Positions 31,193-43,848 are shown, counted from the first letter of the stretch. The stretch: DNA of 64,000 nt from Chrysaora quinquecirrha (GCA_014526335.1 JACTAT010000037.1:3923958-3987957), one strand, 5' to 3'. The notes: generated from the letters alone by a model not told the origin. A program made the numbers and translations.

Positions 31193-32539
31193 TATTTTCA
31201 TTTCTGACTTGCAAAACAATCTACAATATGCTCATCTTGAAAGATCAAAATATTATTGCTCAGGAATTTAGGGTTTTTTGGGAACAAAAAATAGGTTTTG
31301 TCAATTGGCCAAGACTCTTCAAAACTTCATTTAAAAGAAATCATGACAGAAAATCTGCCAATATCAGTGGAAGTTCCTTCAACTTTGCCTCCCTACCTAT
31401 GAAAGATAATATAGACATAGGATTGTTTAAACCGCCGCTTGTCAAAGATGCAATTCCTATGATGAAACTTCACTTCATGCTTTTTTTAATTGTACCCCTG
31501 TAAGTAAACTGTGGAAATTTGTATTCAAACTTGTAAAAAAAATCAACCCTTCCCTCAATGTAAACAACATTTGTAAGCTTGTTATCCTTGGTTTTTACGA
31601 ATATAAACCCAACTTACCTGTGGAAAACTTTTTAAGAGATGCAGCTTTTTCAATCATTTGGAAAACAAGAAATGAAATTATTTTTGACAACAAAAGAGAT
31701 GACTTAAAAAACAGATTCATCTTCAAGGTTATTTCCAAACTCAAAGAAGAACATTTCATTGCTTCACAAGATGTTGAAACTTTCAATCTTTTTTAACAAA
31801 AATGGTGTAAAAATGGCATCCTTGCTTCCCTTCATAATCGCAAACCCAAAATCAACATCCCATGAGACTTGCCTCGTTTCCATGTCCCTTACTTTTTTTT
31901 CTTTTTCCTTCCTTTTTTCCTTTTTGCCGCTTCCAGTCTTTCCATACCTTTAGAATAGTAGAAATTTATGAATTATTATTTGGTTTTTAAATTATTAATT
32001 AATTTGTTTAAACATTTGATTTTGTTCATTTAGCATTAGGTAATGTCAACTGTAGTTTAGTAAGTATTTAATTAGTTGTTGTTTATTATTTGGTTAGTAT
32101 TTTTTTTTAGTTTAGATTAATAAGGTAATTAAAATTGTCGTAGTTGTTAAGTAAGTAATTAATTAAATTAGTTGTAGTTAAGTTAGTAATAAATTAAATT
32201 AGTTGTAGTTAAATTTATTATATAAATGTTTGGAATTATAGTTTTAGTTTAATTTTCAATAGTTAGTAGTTGTTAGTTGTTGTTCATTTAATTAGTTGCA
32301 TTACATTCATTATTAAAACTTGATTAGAATAGTTTTTGTTTATAATGATTTAATTTAAGGAACTTGAAATTAAATATGAACATTATCACTTTATCATCAA
32401 TCAACAAGAAATATGAACATTCAAGTGAACAATTTCAACCATTTCTTAATTTAAATTATTTTAACCTGTAAAAATGTTCAGTTTTGAGATAAAATTGCAT
32501 GAGCGTAGGCATTTGCCTAGCTCCAAAAAAAAAATAAAA
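31193..32539 (+). mobile_element. LINE family 2, 5'-truncated copy, joined to U1
   Basis: ORF2 C-terminal region from CKTIYNMLILKDQN through RLFKTSFKRNHDRKS to EEHFIASQDVETFN. It carries frame breaks relative to the 59.7-60.4 kb copy (for example CSFNFAS for the WKFLQLC stretch). The same 3' UTR follows, ending GCATTTGCCTAGCTC and an A-rich tail, then U1 nt 26 (TTGATCA). The 5' truncation fits incomplete target-primed reverse transcription. Confidence 0.9.
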
Positions 32540-32645
32540 TTGATCAACAAGGAGATTCTTCCAGGGCGAGGCCTTTCCATTGCAGTTCGGTTTGGCTGAC
32601 CGTAGAATTTCTGGTAGTAGGGACCTGCGTTCGCTCTAGGCCCCT
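32540..32645 (+). pseudogene. U1 snRNA 3' part with 33-bp internal deletion
   Basis: TTGATCAACAAGGAG to TCTAGGCCCCT, but GGCTGACC is joined directly to GTAGAATTTCTGG. The stem-loop III segment present in units A, B and D is missing, leaving 106 of 139 nt. The Sm-like AATTTCTGG remains. Doubly defective: no 5' end and no stem-loop III. Confidence 0.93.
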
Positions 32646-33083
32646 TCCAATAGTACTAATGTCAAATTCTGCATACATGTCAGCACACAACAAAGACTTG
32701 CCAGATACCAGGCATCTTTGAGACCACAATTCCCTTACTCAAAGAGTGTGTGCTTTCCCGTTTACCACATCCTCCGCTCCAGATGCCAGAAGATGCACCA
32801 ACATTTCCCACATTTGTATAGCCGCAACCGGAAGCCCATCACTTCTCTCACCATGAAAGAGCAAGCTGGGCTTCCACGAATGCCACACCTGCTGCTCCAA
32901 CTGCACAGAGTCCTGTCCTCACCACACAACCTCAGCAGCACTGCACACCATCACCAACATCTAGACCCATCCACTTCACATCGATCAAACGGTATACGTG
33001 CATGTACATGTGCATGTGCATGTGCATGTGCATGTGTACCTCTCGAGCCTGTAGTGTCATGCACATTTGACCCCTTAGCCTTC

Positions 33084-33203
33084 GCCCCCGACCATACCAC
33101 CATGAATATACCGGTTCTCGTCCAATCACCGCAGTCAAGCATGGTTTGGCAAGGTCAGTACCTGGACGGGTAACCGTCTGGGAACACCTGGTCTTGTAGG
33201 CTT
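33084..33203 (+). rRNA. 5S rRNA, unit C
   Basis: 120 nt, from GCCCCCGACCATACCACC to GGTCTTGTAGGCTT, with a T5 terminator. Substitutions against B and D (CCCCCGACC, GTCCAATCACC, GGTTTGGCAAGG, GACGGGTAACCGTC) hit the internal promoter region, so function is doubtful. Confidence 0.93.
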
Positions 33204-33349
33204 CACTTTTTGTAATTCCAGTCCTTCTTTTCAACCGACGAAGCCAGCAAGGTATTGCACACGAAATTGCAATTCCGTTTCACTGTCCTGCACCCACGTG
33301 TGATTGCAACACGTGTGGAGACGCAGCCTGAAGCGAAGACTAGTTCGTT

Positions 33350-33534
33350 ATCGCTTCTCGGCCTTTTGGCTAAGATCAAGTGTAGTATCTGTTCTAATCA
33401 GCTTAATATCTGATATGCACCCAAGGGTGCTCAAATATTCAACTAATTTTTGAAATTGGTCCTCGGGTCTGAAGCTTGCTTCACCCCGGACACGGGTTGT
33501 CCTGGTATTCCAGTGCCGCCATGGATGGCCCACC
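33350..33534 (+). ncRNA. U2 snRNA, unit C
   Basis: About 185 nt: ATCGCTTCTCGGCCTTTTGG, the branch-point-pairing GTGTAGTATCTG, TCTAATCAGCTTAATATCTG, GAAGCTTGCTTC hairpin and CCTGGTATTCCAGTGCCGCC. The Sm-like site reads CTAATTTTTGAAA. The 5' half is the most canonical of the three complete copies. GTGTAAAACAAGCAACACAGA lies just downstream (3'-box-like). Confidence 0.93.
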
Positions 33535-33859
33535 CCCTCGTCTTGAAGTGTAAAACAAGCAACACAGAATAAACTTCTTCATTGCCACATCTCTTTCTGT
33601 CGTCATCCTCTTGCAGATGTCTTAGCCATCCATCTCTCACATTGCACTGCATCAGCAATTATTATACAGGAAACAGCATGTGTTCTGCCTTATTTATTCG
33701 ACCTTTCACCACTGCATAGCATGAGTGCTGAAAGTTCCAACCGCGACGAGTCTTTCCAAATCTGTTCTCATCCTTTGCCAACGTGTGGTCTGTTGCCGAT
33801 GTACCACCTTTGAAATGAGAAGTTCCTGGACGACGCTCCCTCTGGAAGAAAAATGCTGC

Positions 33860-33891
33860 ATACTTACCTGACGGGGAAGACATCTTGATCA
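33860..33891 (+). pseudogene. U1 snRNA 5' end, nt 1-32, cut by LINE family 1
   Basis: ATACTTACCTGACGGGGAAG then ACATCTTGATCA is the U1 5' end and the first half of stem-loop I. The next bases, CATGATTTTTTTGC, belong to the LINE. Because 3' junctions elsewhere start with TTGATCA (nt 26-32), the duplicated target would be those 7 bp. The loss of the stem-loop I loop would abolish binding by the U1-70K protein. Confidence 0.93.
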
Positions 33892-34049
33892 CATGATTTT
33901 TTTGCTCTTTCTTATTTCGCTTGTTTTGGTTGGAAATCGAACAAAAAGTTGTCAAAAGCTCTCTCTCATTAATAATAAAGTAATCCTCTGGAAATATAAG
34001 TAAAAATGGCATCAAATATCACTATCAGTTGTAAACATCAGATGGCAGA

Positions 34050-35123
34050 ATGTCAACAGGAGATCTTGCAGCCTATGGAGCGAAATTCGAAACCTACTAT
34101 TCGAATTCCTTCAAAGAAATTATAGAGTTTCTTCAAAATAAATTTAATGACCCTGGTGCTGTTCAACAGTTAATGCCACTTTCTTCAATGCCAGGGCGAC
34201 AGTGATGGAATATCATATTTTCAAAAGCCAACATGGTAGACAAAGTTATTGATGAAATGGTGAAATTCCCCTCAATGACAAAAGAAGAGACCGGCATAGA
34301 TTTTGCTCCTGTGAGAAGACAAGCCTTGCTGATAACAATCCCCGATTCTACCCCTGATATTTAAAACAACAAAATCAGAAACGAACTGGAGAATTTTGGA
34401 ACTGTACTTCGTGTCTTGAAGCAAACTTGGGAAGGCTTTCCTCATGTCTTCAACGGAAAGAGGTTAGTGACCATATATCCGTCAGCTGCTAATGACCTAC
34501 CCCCCTTTATCATAATAAAGAACCATAAAGTTTAATTGTCATTCAAGGGAAAACCCGTATTTTGCAAAATATGCATGAAGGACACTCACCACACTAGCGA
34601 TTGCCCAGCACGAAATGTCAAACATTGCTACTTATGTTGCTCTGTTGACCATGCTAAAAAAGACTGTGAGAGGTTTGTTGTTTTGAAAAGGCGTCCAAGA
34701 GGACGAATCCCATCCGAAGAACTCTCTAAATATGAAAATGAAGATATTGTGTCTGACGAACCCAGCCCATTTGATATCGATCAAGATGACAATGAAATTG
34801 AATCTGTAAACAATGATAATGAACCTCAACCAGAAAATACCACAGAAGAGGAAACTCTAGAACAACCCCCCTCTGAAAATGCTGATTTGCACACAAATAT
34901 CGAAAAGTCAACAACACCAATGCCAAAAGACCCCAAGCAGCCAGTTTCAACAACATCAAACCTGCCAGAACCCTCCACACGCCCTAAACCAACCCCAACA
35001 TCCATCAAAGACATCACAGACTACCAGCCATACAAAAAAGGTACCAAACGCCCAATCCCATCAACTCCTGAGAAGAAATCAAAGAAGAAAAACTCAGGTA
35101 CACAAAATAAACAACCTAAGTAA
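34050..35123 (+). pseudogene. LINE family 1 ORF1 (copy 2)
   Basis: From ATG at 34050 (MSTGDLAAYGAKFETYY) the frame runs with stops at about 34203, 34363 and 34534 to TAA at 35121-35123. The RRM-like core (ALLITIPDSTPDI) is followed by two intact zinc knuckles, FCKICMKDTHHTSDC and CYLCCSVDHAKKDC, both CX2CX4HX4C. A basic KRRPRGR and an acidic/Pro-rich tail end in Lys-rich sequence. About 70% similar by eye to copy 1. Confidence 0.87.
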
Positions 35124-35181
35124 CTAGTTGAACGCTGATATTTATGTTTTTATGTCTTATTTTATCCCATAAACCCTTACT

Positions 35182-37757
35182 ATGATGTCTCACATCGTAA
35201 GCATAAATGTAAATGGGTTACGAGACCCCCACCGTCGTGACACGACCTTTCACCATCTATTTTCTAAGAATTTTGACATAATTCTCTTACAAGAAACGCA
35301 TTTAAATTCTACTGAGCTTGATAAAACCTTCGCAAACTGGAAAGGGAAATCCTTTCATTCTGTGTCACCAGACAACAGAAAAGGTGTCTTGGTTTTAATT
35401 TCTGAAAAAATCAACACTATAACCCATTCGCATAATGCCTGCAATACAGGTCATTATGTAATTATAGACATCTCTGTTGACGACAATCGATTCCTTCTTG
35501 CTAATATTTATGCCCCGACTGGAGGAAAAGACGGCATTGTGCGTTGAAAAGATTTCCTCAAAAACCTTGAAAATGATTTGAACAAATACTTTCATCGTTG
35601 GTGGTGATTTTAATTGCGTTTTAAATAATAATCTTGATAGATCTAATAATGTTAACTATGTAGATAAATGTACCCTGAATCACAAACACTTCCTAAACGT
35701 TTTTAACTTAGAGGATATATGGTGTACCCAGAATTCCACTAAAAATAATTTACATATCGCAGCCCCCTAGTATCCTTTAGCAGACTTGATAAATTTTAAA
35801 CCTCTTGCGATTTTCGCGATAAGTTTTCTGAATGCCTTATTGACTCCTTTCCTCATTCTGATCATGACAAGGTTACCTTAAATCTCCACTTCTGATCAAT
35901 AAAACGTGGACCCGCCTCCTGGATTCTCAATACTTCCATCCTGAAAGAATAAACCTTAGTGGACTTCATCAATGATTTCATTGACTCCTGGAAGGGCAGA
36001 AAAGGGGACTTTCCATCCTTGTCTGACTGGTGGGAGTACCGCAAATCAAATATTCAATCAATCGCTAAAGAATATTTATCTAAACACAAGAAGGAACACA
36101 TGAAGAGAAAATCCCAGCCATACAAAAAACTGCGAAACTCTAAACGCAAAGTCGAAACAACAGGGGACCCAAGATTTGTAAACCTAACTAAAACAATCTC
36201 AGATGAAATAAAATGCATTGAAACTAAAGAGGCTGAGGCCACTGAACTGCATTCTAAAGTCAAATTGTCATAACAGGGTGAAAAATTAACCTGTTATTTC
36301 TGTTCTCTTGAAAAGAAGCGACAGGGTGACCGAACCATGAAAGCGTTTAGAGATAAGCAAGGACGCATTGTAACTAAACCGGAAGAAATCCAGGAAATTG
36401 TTAAATCTTTCTATGAAGAGCTTTACACTGCTGAACCTGTTGACGAAAATACCCAACAGAATCTTTTAAAAAAGCTTTCTAAAACCCTTCCTGATGACAA
36501 GAAACAACTCTGTGAAGGTAAAATTACCAAGAAGGAAATTTCCATCGCCCTCCTTCAAATGGTCACCTGGTACTGATGGTTTACCTTACGAATTCTACAA
36601 TGTATTCTGGAACAAACTGTCGGATTGCCTCCTAGATGTTATTAATGGATGTTTTGACAATAAGAGCTTAACCCCCTCGCAGAAAATCGCCCTTGTTTCT
36701 TGTCTGTGAAAGAAAGGTGAAAGAGAGAGAATTGAAAATTGGAGACCAATCAGTTTACTAAACTGCGACTATAAAATAGTTCCCAAAGTTATTCTAATCG
36801 CCTTTCACATGTTCTCTCAAGAATTATCTCTGAAGACCAGACCTGTTCTGTTCCAGGGTGAGTGATCTTATCCAATTGTCATGTTTTGCGTGATTTCATA
36901 CAAATAAGCCAGGATCAAAATCTCCCTGTGGGCAAATAAAGGCTTTTGATAGAGTTAACTGGAATTTTCTCTTCTAAACCCTTGAAAAGTTTAACTTTGG
37001 TCCGGTTTTTATTAGCTGGGTTAAATTGCTTTACACAGATATAAAAAGCTCTGTTAAAGTCAATGGCTACATTTCAGACACTTTTAACCCTACCCGAGGG
37101 GTCGGACAGGGCTGTCCTCTTTCTGCCCTTCTCTATGTTATCATTGCTGAAGTTTTCACAGAAAACATCAGAAAAGATCAGAAGATCAAAGGTATTACTG
37201 TTAACAAAACAGAATTTAGAATTGTACAATATGCCGATGACACGACTCTAATCCTTCAAGGAAATCCCTCAATCCTTGCTTGTCAACAACACCTCACTGA
37301 CTTTGAGAAAGCCACAGATGCTAAAATAAATACAGACAAAAGTGAAGGCCTCTTGCTGGGAAGCTTTAAAAATAGAACTGACCCTCCATTTGGTTTCGAC
37401 TGGTCGAAAAAGAGCTTGAAAATCCTAGGAATCTTTTGCGCACTACATAATGTTTCTAAGCTAAATTGGGACTCTAAAATTTCGAAAATTTCAAAAGACA
37501 CTAAATCTTTGGAAAAATCACGATCTCACATTTCGGGGTAAAGCTATTGTAGCAAATCAACTTGCTTGTTCTGTTTTACTGTACACTGCCACAATCTTTC
37601 CAATCCCTCAATGCGCTTTGAAAACCTTAAATGAGAGTCTGTGGGCCTTTCTTTTCAATGGCAAAAAGCAACCAATCAAACGTATCCAAGCAAAGCTTCC
37701 ATACACTGATTGCAACCTCAACTTTGTTGATGTTGAAAAGAAAGCCCAAAGTCTCCA
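35182..37757 (+). pseudogene. LINE family 1 ORF2 (copy 2), APE and RT, broken
   Basis: APE endonuclease from 35182 (SHIVSINVNGLRD, then LLQETH, IYAPTGGKDG). A stop at 35545-35547 and a shift near 35590 are followed by VGGDFNC, a degraded middle, the Trp-rich linker SDWWEYRKS and the RT domain. RT motifs NWRPISLLNCDYK, RGVGQGCPLS and YADD at 37230-37241 are readable. Small deletions at about 36560 and 36940 remove part of the RT fingers and the FD residues. The C terminus is missing. Confidence 0.87.
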
Positions 37758-38581
37758 CTAGATAAAATGTCTACAAATCTACCACCAACTTGATTTACTT
37801 CACTGCCAAAAAGGGAAATTGCTTGCATTAACAAGTTGCGTAGGCCATCAAAATTTAATACTTTGGCAGAAAATCCAGCCTGAAATGCACAGAGTCGGCA
37901 AAGTTTTCATCTAAAAAACAACCTTGCTCATATTCACGTATCAATTGTACAATTCTTTCTCAAAGGATGATAATAATTCTTCTCCTTGCATCTCCTTCAT
38001 CCTGAGATTCCGCCATTATTGCAATTTGACTGAATAAATTTCGGCAGATGTCAAACGTTTATATTTGCGTGGGAAAATTTCAAAACGAGGCTGTAGAAAA
38101 GAGGCCTCAAGCACAGACTGAAACTTAGCACACATTTGCACACACTGAAATTTAGCACACATTTGCACACATTGAAATTTAGCACACAATGAAATTTAAA
38201 GATAAACTGAAATTTTGCACTCAATAAAATTTGGCACCCACTGAAAAATAGTGAACCTCCAAGCCAATAGTACACAATGTACACAACTAACTGAGCTGAA
38301 GCGAATAACAACAACATCAATTCAGATAATGCGCCATAGCGTGAAAAATTTTTAAGTGTCGTCCATGGTGTCGTCTCATGAGGGGCGGTAACGTGACGTT
38401 ACATATAGGTGATGTTACATATAGGTAATGTTACATATACGTGGTGTTATACAAATATTGCGGGTGATGATTCTTCCTTTGTTTGCTAATTGTTGCTATC
38501 GCTAATTGTTGTGCGTTAAATGGGTCTCAAGGGACTTTGATTAATAATGAACTTTTTCCATTGTTGTAATACATTAGCTCT
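37758..38581. other. Intergenic sequence with short AATTTAGCACACA repeats
   Basis: No gene recognised. Between about 38105 and 38240, variants of GAAATTTAGCACACATTTGC occur four to six times at 20-35 bp spacing. Further on, ACATATAGGTGATGTTACAT repeats locally near 38400. Confidence 0.6.
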
Positions 38582-38867
38582 CTGTGGTGGATAAGCTCTA
38601 CTGTGGTGTTATTTTTGCCTACTTGGTTGATAAGCTCTATAGTGGTGGGTTATTATGCTTGATGTGGTGAGTTATTATGCTAAATGTGGTGGTATTTTTT
38701 GCGTACTGTGGTGGATAAGCCCTACTGTGGTGGGTTATTATGCTTGATGTGGTGGGTTATTATGCTAAATATGGTGGTATTTTTTGCGTACTGTGTATGT
38801 TTGATGTGGTGGTCTTTTTTTGCGTACTGTGGTGGATAAGCTCTACTCTGGTGGGTTATTATGCCTT

Positions 38868-41800
38868 GATGTCATCCAGGTTGGAAAACATGCAGCAACT
38901 GGCAGTGACGTTTTCTCAACAAAATTTTTCTCGCATGTTTGAATACGAGGTCTCGCACCCCACGCCCGCGCCTAAATAAAACATCTTATGTCATGGAGAT
39001 CCACAACAGATTCAATGCCCTTGCTTACGGGTGCCCTCTGCCTTTTGGCTTAAACAAACGCAATTTAATTTAATGTCCGCATAAAAAGAGACTTAATCTG
39101 TGAAATCTATCTCCAAAGTATTAGAATTTTTGAACTTTAAGAAAATTGAGTAGTAAAGTAAAACAACAAAACGATTTTTAACAGTTGTCCATGTTCAATA
39201 ATGTCTTTCACTTCAGTCTAGATCTAGATCTACTATAGTAGATCTACTTATGAGTTCTTTAAAACAATAAAATGTCAGATAAGATAATCATATTTTACAG
39301 ATCCAGTTGTGATTCTATAGACAACTTTAGATTTATTTTTCCTTTTGAAATAGTTTTTAATTGCCCTTGGATCCTGTAACAGTGGTGATTTGTGCGATTC
39401 CAAATATTTAAGTGCTATGCCTTCCACTAACTTGTCGGTATTACTACCAACATATGGTAATAGCCAATCAATCTTTGTTCTTAATTCCATGATTTTATTT
39501 GACTGATGGCATCTTTGCTTCTGAGTATCCATGACTGCATAGAGACTTTCTGCTATTGCTTCCGAGCCACCAGTTGCACAGGCAATGTCCAGAGTAAGCA
39601 TAAACTCTGGGCCAAGCTCTTTGTATACCTTTTCCTCTTTGAACAAGGTTTCAACAAGCTTTTTTTCGTCAAGCACTGCTGAGACTTTTCTTCCGTCATG
39701 TAGCGTAAGCTTGAATTTCTGTTGAATTCCTGACAACTCTTCTTTTTTGAGAGTGGTGAAATGTTGAGTCAACATCTTTCCAGCAGATTGCATGCAGGCC
39801 ACTCCATACTCTCTTAGTTTTCCCCAAAACATATCGCAGAATACCTTTTTGAATTTATAAAAGATAATGTCAGCACAGGCTTCATCTAAGTACTGAAACA
39901 AATCTTTCCTTTCCTGTATGTGAGGAAGAGATACAACATACGTAAAAAACACTTGAAATTCTTCTTTTCCTTTGGATAGGAACTTTCCTTTACTTTTGAG
40001 ACAACTGAGTGCTTCTCCAGATAAACATCTTTCCAGATCTCCTTCCAGGGCAACGAGCAGCTCTTCAAAATCAAAGCACTCACTAAGTATTCTTGAGATA
40101 TTTGCTGTTCCTTGCTCTAGTCTTTCTTTTGCAGAGCTATGCAAATCTTTTGCGAAATTCGTCAGATCTTTCACACAGTCCTTCACTGTTCTTTCCTCCC
40201 AGTCGAAGACTGGTTTTTCGTGCTTAGGATGTACAATCGTATTCTGACAAACAAGATGCCAAACCTCCAATAGCTGAACTTCTTGAAAAGTGTACTTTTC
40301 AATGTCGTTAAGGTGCTTCTTTAGACGTGGAGTGCTGCAAATATCTTTGCTGATTTCTTCGATCCAATTTAGCATTCTTTCTCCCCAAAAAACAATTTTC
40401 CAATGAAAGAAGCTTGTGCTTTGTGAGAGAACCATCAACTCGCAAATTGGTGCAGTTATATCCAAAAGGCCAAGTAGTTCAACAACAAAATCTTGTCCAA
40501 ACATTCTATATTGTAGCGGAAAATCTTCATCAGCTCCAGAATGAATTGTTCGGAATGCTTTATGAAGGACGTTGAATGACTTCTCTATTGACGTCCATTG
40601 GGAAGATGCTGAAGATAGAAAGCGTTGGGTTGCAAATGGGACAACCACAGGGGCCCGTTTTCCGTTATCATTTGCACTAATCTCTAACTGTGCAAATCCC
40701 TTTCCTCTGGACAGCATGTGGTTAAATTCATTTGCTCTTTTTATGAATTTGTTGAAAAATTCTTTTCCGCTTCCAAACTTTCCTTCCTTGATGTCTGTTG
40801 CTGCCAGGTTCAGCAAGTGGGCAGCATCCCAAATAACCTCTTGGCAAAATTGCAATTCTTCTGGGATGTTTTCCTGACCTGTCTCTCTACGAATTGTCGA
40901 AGCGAAGCCTTCTGCTTGATATGGACCATCTGCAGATGTTCCACAATATCTCACAAGTTCATGTTGCTCGAAATTCAGCTTGCTTTTAACTGTGTTAAGC
41001 AGATTTGTTGCAAGATCTGAGTAATTGCCTCCAGTGACTTCTTCTTCACTATTCTCATCTGAAAGATCTTCTTCTGACTCAGAGTCACTAGCCCTTGAAT
41101 AGACCAATGGAGCACCTCAAGGGTAGGCAGTACGCTTCCCCTCATTCATGAAAACAATAAACAACGCTTGGCTTGTCCTTCTAATCACAGTTCCTTTATC
41201 GATGACGCCAAAGAAATGTGGAGGAAAAAGGGTGCTTGCAAGATTCTTTTTCAAAATATTTGCTGTCTTTTCGTCTACATAACTCTCTGCTGCAACCAAT
41301 AAAGGTAGCATCTGCTTTCTGCTATGACCGCGTTGACCAATAGATACGTTACAGTCATGTAGTAAGGTCACTAGTGTTTCATAGTGAGTAGAAGCTGCCT
41401 TGATTTTTACATCTGTAATCATGCATTTCACTAGGACCTTTGTAATTTCAATAGCCTTACTTCTTCGCTTCTCTGCCTCCTTTAGTTCGTTCAAAGCAAG
41501 ATAGTGCTGTCTTCCATGAGCTGATGAAGAAACACCAAGCAAATGGGATCTTAACAATGATTTCACATGTCTCCAATGCAAATTTCCACCTCTTAGAAAA
41601 CATTCTGTTTTAGACGAACCATTCCATAAGCCGATTGCTGGATTTCCACCGTCAGAATGGCTGTTTTTTCTTGCCATTGCATATGGAGAAAGCCCTTTGA
41701 GCGATTTGTCTTTGCTCGACAGATATTTGGTCACCCAGAAGCTCATTTTCCGCTTGCTGGTTGGTGTCATCTGATATTTGTATCTCTTTCATTAAACTTA

Positions 41801-43848
41801 CAACTTCTTTTGCGATGCTTTTTGCCGATGGAAACTTCTCTGTAGAATCGCTTGACAATCCAATATGTTCAGTTACTTTTTGTGCAGATAATTGCTCTTC
41901 AATCATTAGATCACTGGTGGTATTCCCTTCACATTTTGTTGTTGTTGAGACACTAGGTTGAGAAAGATAAAATTCAATTCTGTTCTGCACACGTAATTCG
42001 GGCTCTGAATTATCATTTTGAATTTCCACGTCTAAACCACTGTCCACAATTTCCTAAATTGGGGCTTGGTTATCCTTACTGGCAGCTGCTGTGTCTGGAT
42101 TATCTTCGGATAGGTAACCTTTTTTAGTGTCAAGCTTGGCTTTTTTGGATGGTGATCCACCTTTATCAGAATCTGCAGATTTGCGCTTTCTTGAACTCTC
42201 TTTCGATTGGCTTGTTGTTTGTGATTTCATTCTTTCAAGAAGAGCTATGCCTTCCTTCGATGTTCTTTGAACTGTTGTAATTGTTACCTCTTGGTGCTGT
42301 TTCGACTTTCGATGTCTCTCAATATCAGACGGCATACCATTAGATATGGTGAAATACTTGCGACCGCTAAGAAGGCACTCTCTGCACAACAATTTTTTAG
42401 AATTTGTTAGGTTTTCTGTCCCTTTCGTTGGTTGTTGCGTTGTAGGAGCACTGGTTAACCAAGTTCCTGTGAAGAGAGTATTTTATCATGATTGACGATT
42501 GATACAAAATCCCGTAAAATTTAATTATATGTCCTACAATAAGATTCATATATGTTGATGCAGTAGGATTGATAAAATGGAAGAGCTGAATGGAAATTAT
42601 TCATAATAAATACAACTACACTCTTTTTATTTATAAGAACAATTTTATAAGAACACGAGCCTGGATTCTGCCCAGATTTTAAGAATAAATTAAGAATAAG
42701 CTGAGGCTGGCCTTTGCGAAAGCCCTTACAATATCGGCTGGATATAAAAGCAAGACATTCACACTGAATGTAAATGGCAAGCGAACAATAAATAGACAAG
42801 CATGCTGCATTTTTACACAAACCTAACTACTCCATACATTCACTGAAAAATATTACTGTCTAAGTAACCGAGGAATTAAGAATAGATTAAGAACATTTCA
42901 GGCTCAAAAATGGCAAAGACTTAGGAACAGCTAGCCTCAATACAAATTCCTGGTTCTTATGACAAAAAGAGTGTATAGAAACTGCTATACTTACAGTAAC
43001 TACTTTTGGGCTTTCGGACTTTTTATGAAACAATTTTTCGAACTTTCCGAAGTATAATAAAAATGAAACAAAAGTATATATATTACATACCCAATCTTCC
43101 GACAGACGAAGTTTCGTTTCTTTGGGCCTTCTCTGATTCAGATTCATTTTCCTTTTTTTTGTCTTTATCACTTTGATTTGGACCACCATCGCAGGTTACA
43201 AATTTATCCATGTCTTACGACGTGGATATGAGCAAAATAATAAATATACTTAATGCTACTTATAAAGAAACACGGCTCAATATCTTACATTTCTGAAAGC
43301 ATGAGATTTAGATTCTTTCATAAAATTCCCTGACACATTTAATTGCGTACTGACCTGAAGCTGAACTTTTTAAAAAAGCCTGTACCTTACAGTACCTTAA
43401 TTTTAACTCTTTCGTGACTTCTGCCCTTAAACACGCCCACAAAGTAACCTAACACATTCATTCATTTTCATTTGTTTCCGTCTCGTTGCACAGGAAAACC
43501 TTACAAAGTTAATCCGTATTATTTGATTAGAAACACGACACCTTTGTGATATTGTCAGTACGTCATCAAATAATTTGAAATTGAAATTCGATTGTTTGAC
43601 CACCAAATTGGATTTTAATTATCAATTGAATACAGGAGAAAGGATTTTGCTGTCTGTTGATTTGATTGTTATGTTTTCCCTATCATCTGTCGCAGTAAAC
43701 GAAAAAACCAGCGAGTCCGGGTCTTGCTTGCGCTCGTACAAAATCGTATGTATCTTTTAGGTTGCTCGCAGCTCGCAGCTCACAACCGCCACTTGCTCGC
43801 ACTGACGCGTCCGCAAAAACGGACATGTTTTCCAACCTGGGATGTCAT
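38868..43848 (-). mobile_element. Complete hAT transposon with TIRs and 8-bp TSD
   Basis: The left end CCAGGTTGGAAAACATG starts at 38876; the right end CATGTTTTCCAACCTGG stops at 43840. That is a 17-bp perfect inverted repeat. The flanking octamer GATGTCAT occurs at 38868-38875 and 43841-43848. The 8-bp duplication and the hAT-like transposase inside define the superfamily. The element is 4,965 bp. Bases 43212-43840 upstream of the transposase and 38876-39274 downstream contain no other gene, apart from unassigned AT-rich sequence. Confidence 0.93.
39275..43211 (-). pseudogene. hAT-like transposase (ZNF862-like), two stops and a frameshift
   Basis: Exon 1 is 43211-43091 (MDKFVTCDGGPNQ). After an intron of about 620 bp (GT at 43090; acceptor before GAACTTGGTT at about 42466) exon 2 joins in phase. 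It carries a BED/TTF-like finger (LLCRECLLSGRKYF...HRKSKQH), then Lys-rich and acidic linkers. The RNase H-like core has FFGVIDKGTV, CGTSADGP and WDAAHLLNL as probable acidic positions, then a long helical region, and ends at 39275. In-frame stops lie at 42056-42054 and 41119-41117, and a frameshift at about 41700-41760. The 610-codon last block is uninterrupted. hAT enzymes cut at the TIRs, but this copy needs repair in trans. Confidence 0.8.

Larger units (their letters stand above)
32540..33891 (+). repeat. U1-5S-U2 tandem unit C with both U1 junctions
   Basis: U1 3' part, 438-bp spacer, 5S, 146-bp spacer, U2, 325-bp spacer and U1 nt 1-32. The unit is about 1,345 bp from U1 to U1. The spacer holds an (ATGTGC)n run at 33003-33037. 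It is bounded left by a family 2 LINE end and right by a family 1 LINE start. Confidence 0.92.
33892..37757 (+). mobile_element. LINE family 1, inserted in U1 (copy 2, 3' truncated)
   Basis: Starts at U1 nt 32 and shows the family's true 5' end: about 158 bp of 5' UTR, then ORF1 (34050-35123) and ORF2 from 35182. It breaks off at about 37757 (VEKKAQSLH), equivalent to about 6780 of copy 1, and is followed by unrelated DNA. Compared with copy 1 it lacks the nested DNA element and the inverted duplication, so it serves as the reference for those insertions. It carries many stops and shifts and is dead. Confidence 0.9.

Noticed and set aside
33301..33350. Shared ACGTGTGG as a common U1/U2 proximal sequence element
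   Set aside because: It lies at about -39 in U2 and about -79 in U1, inconsistent spacing for one promoter element; no firm PSE could be defined by eye.
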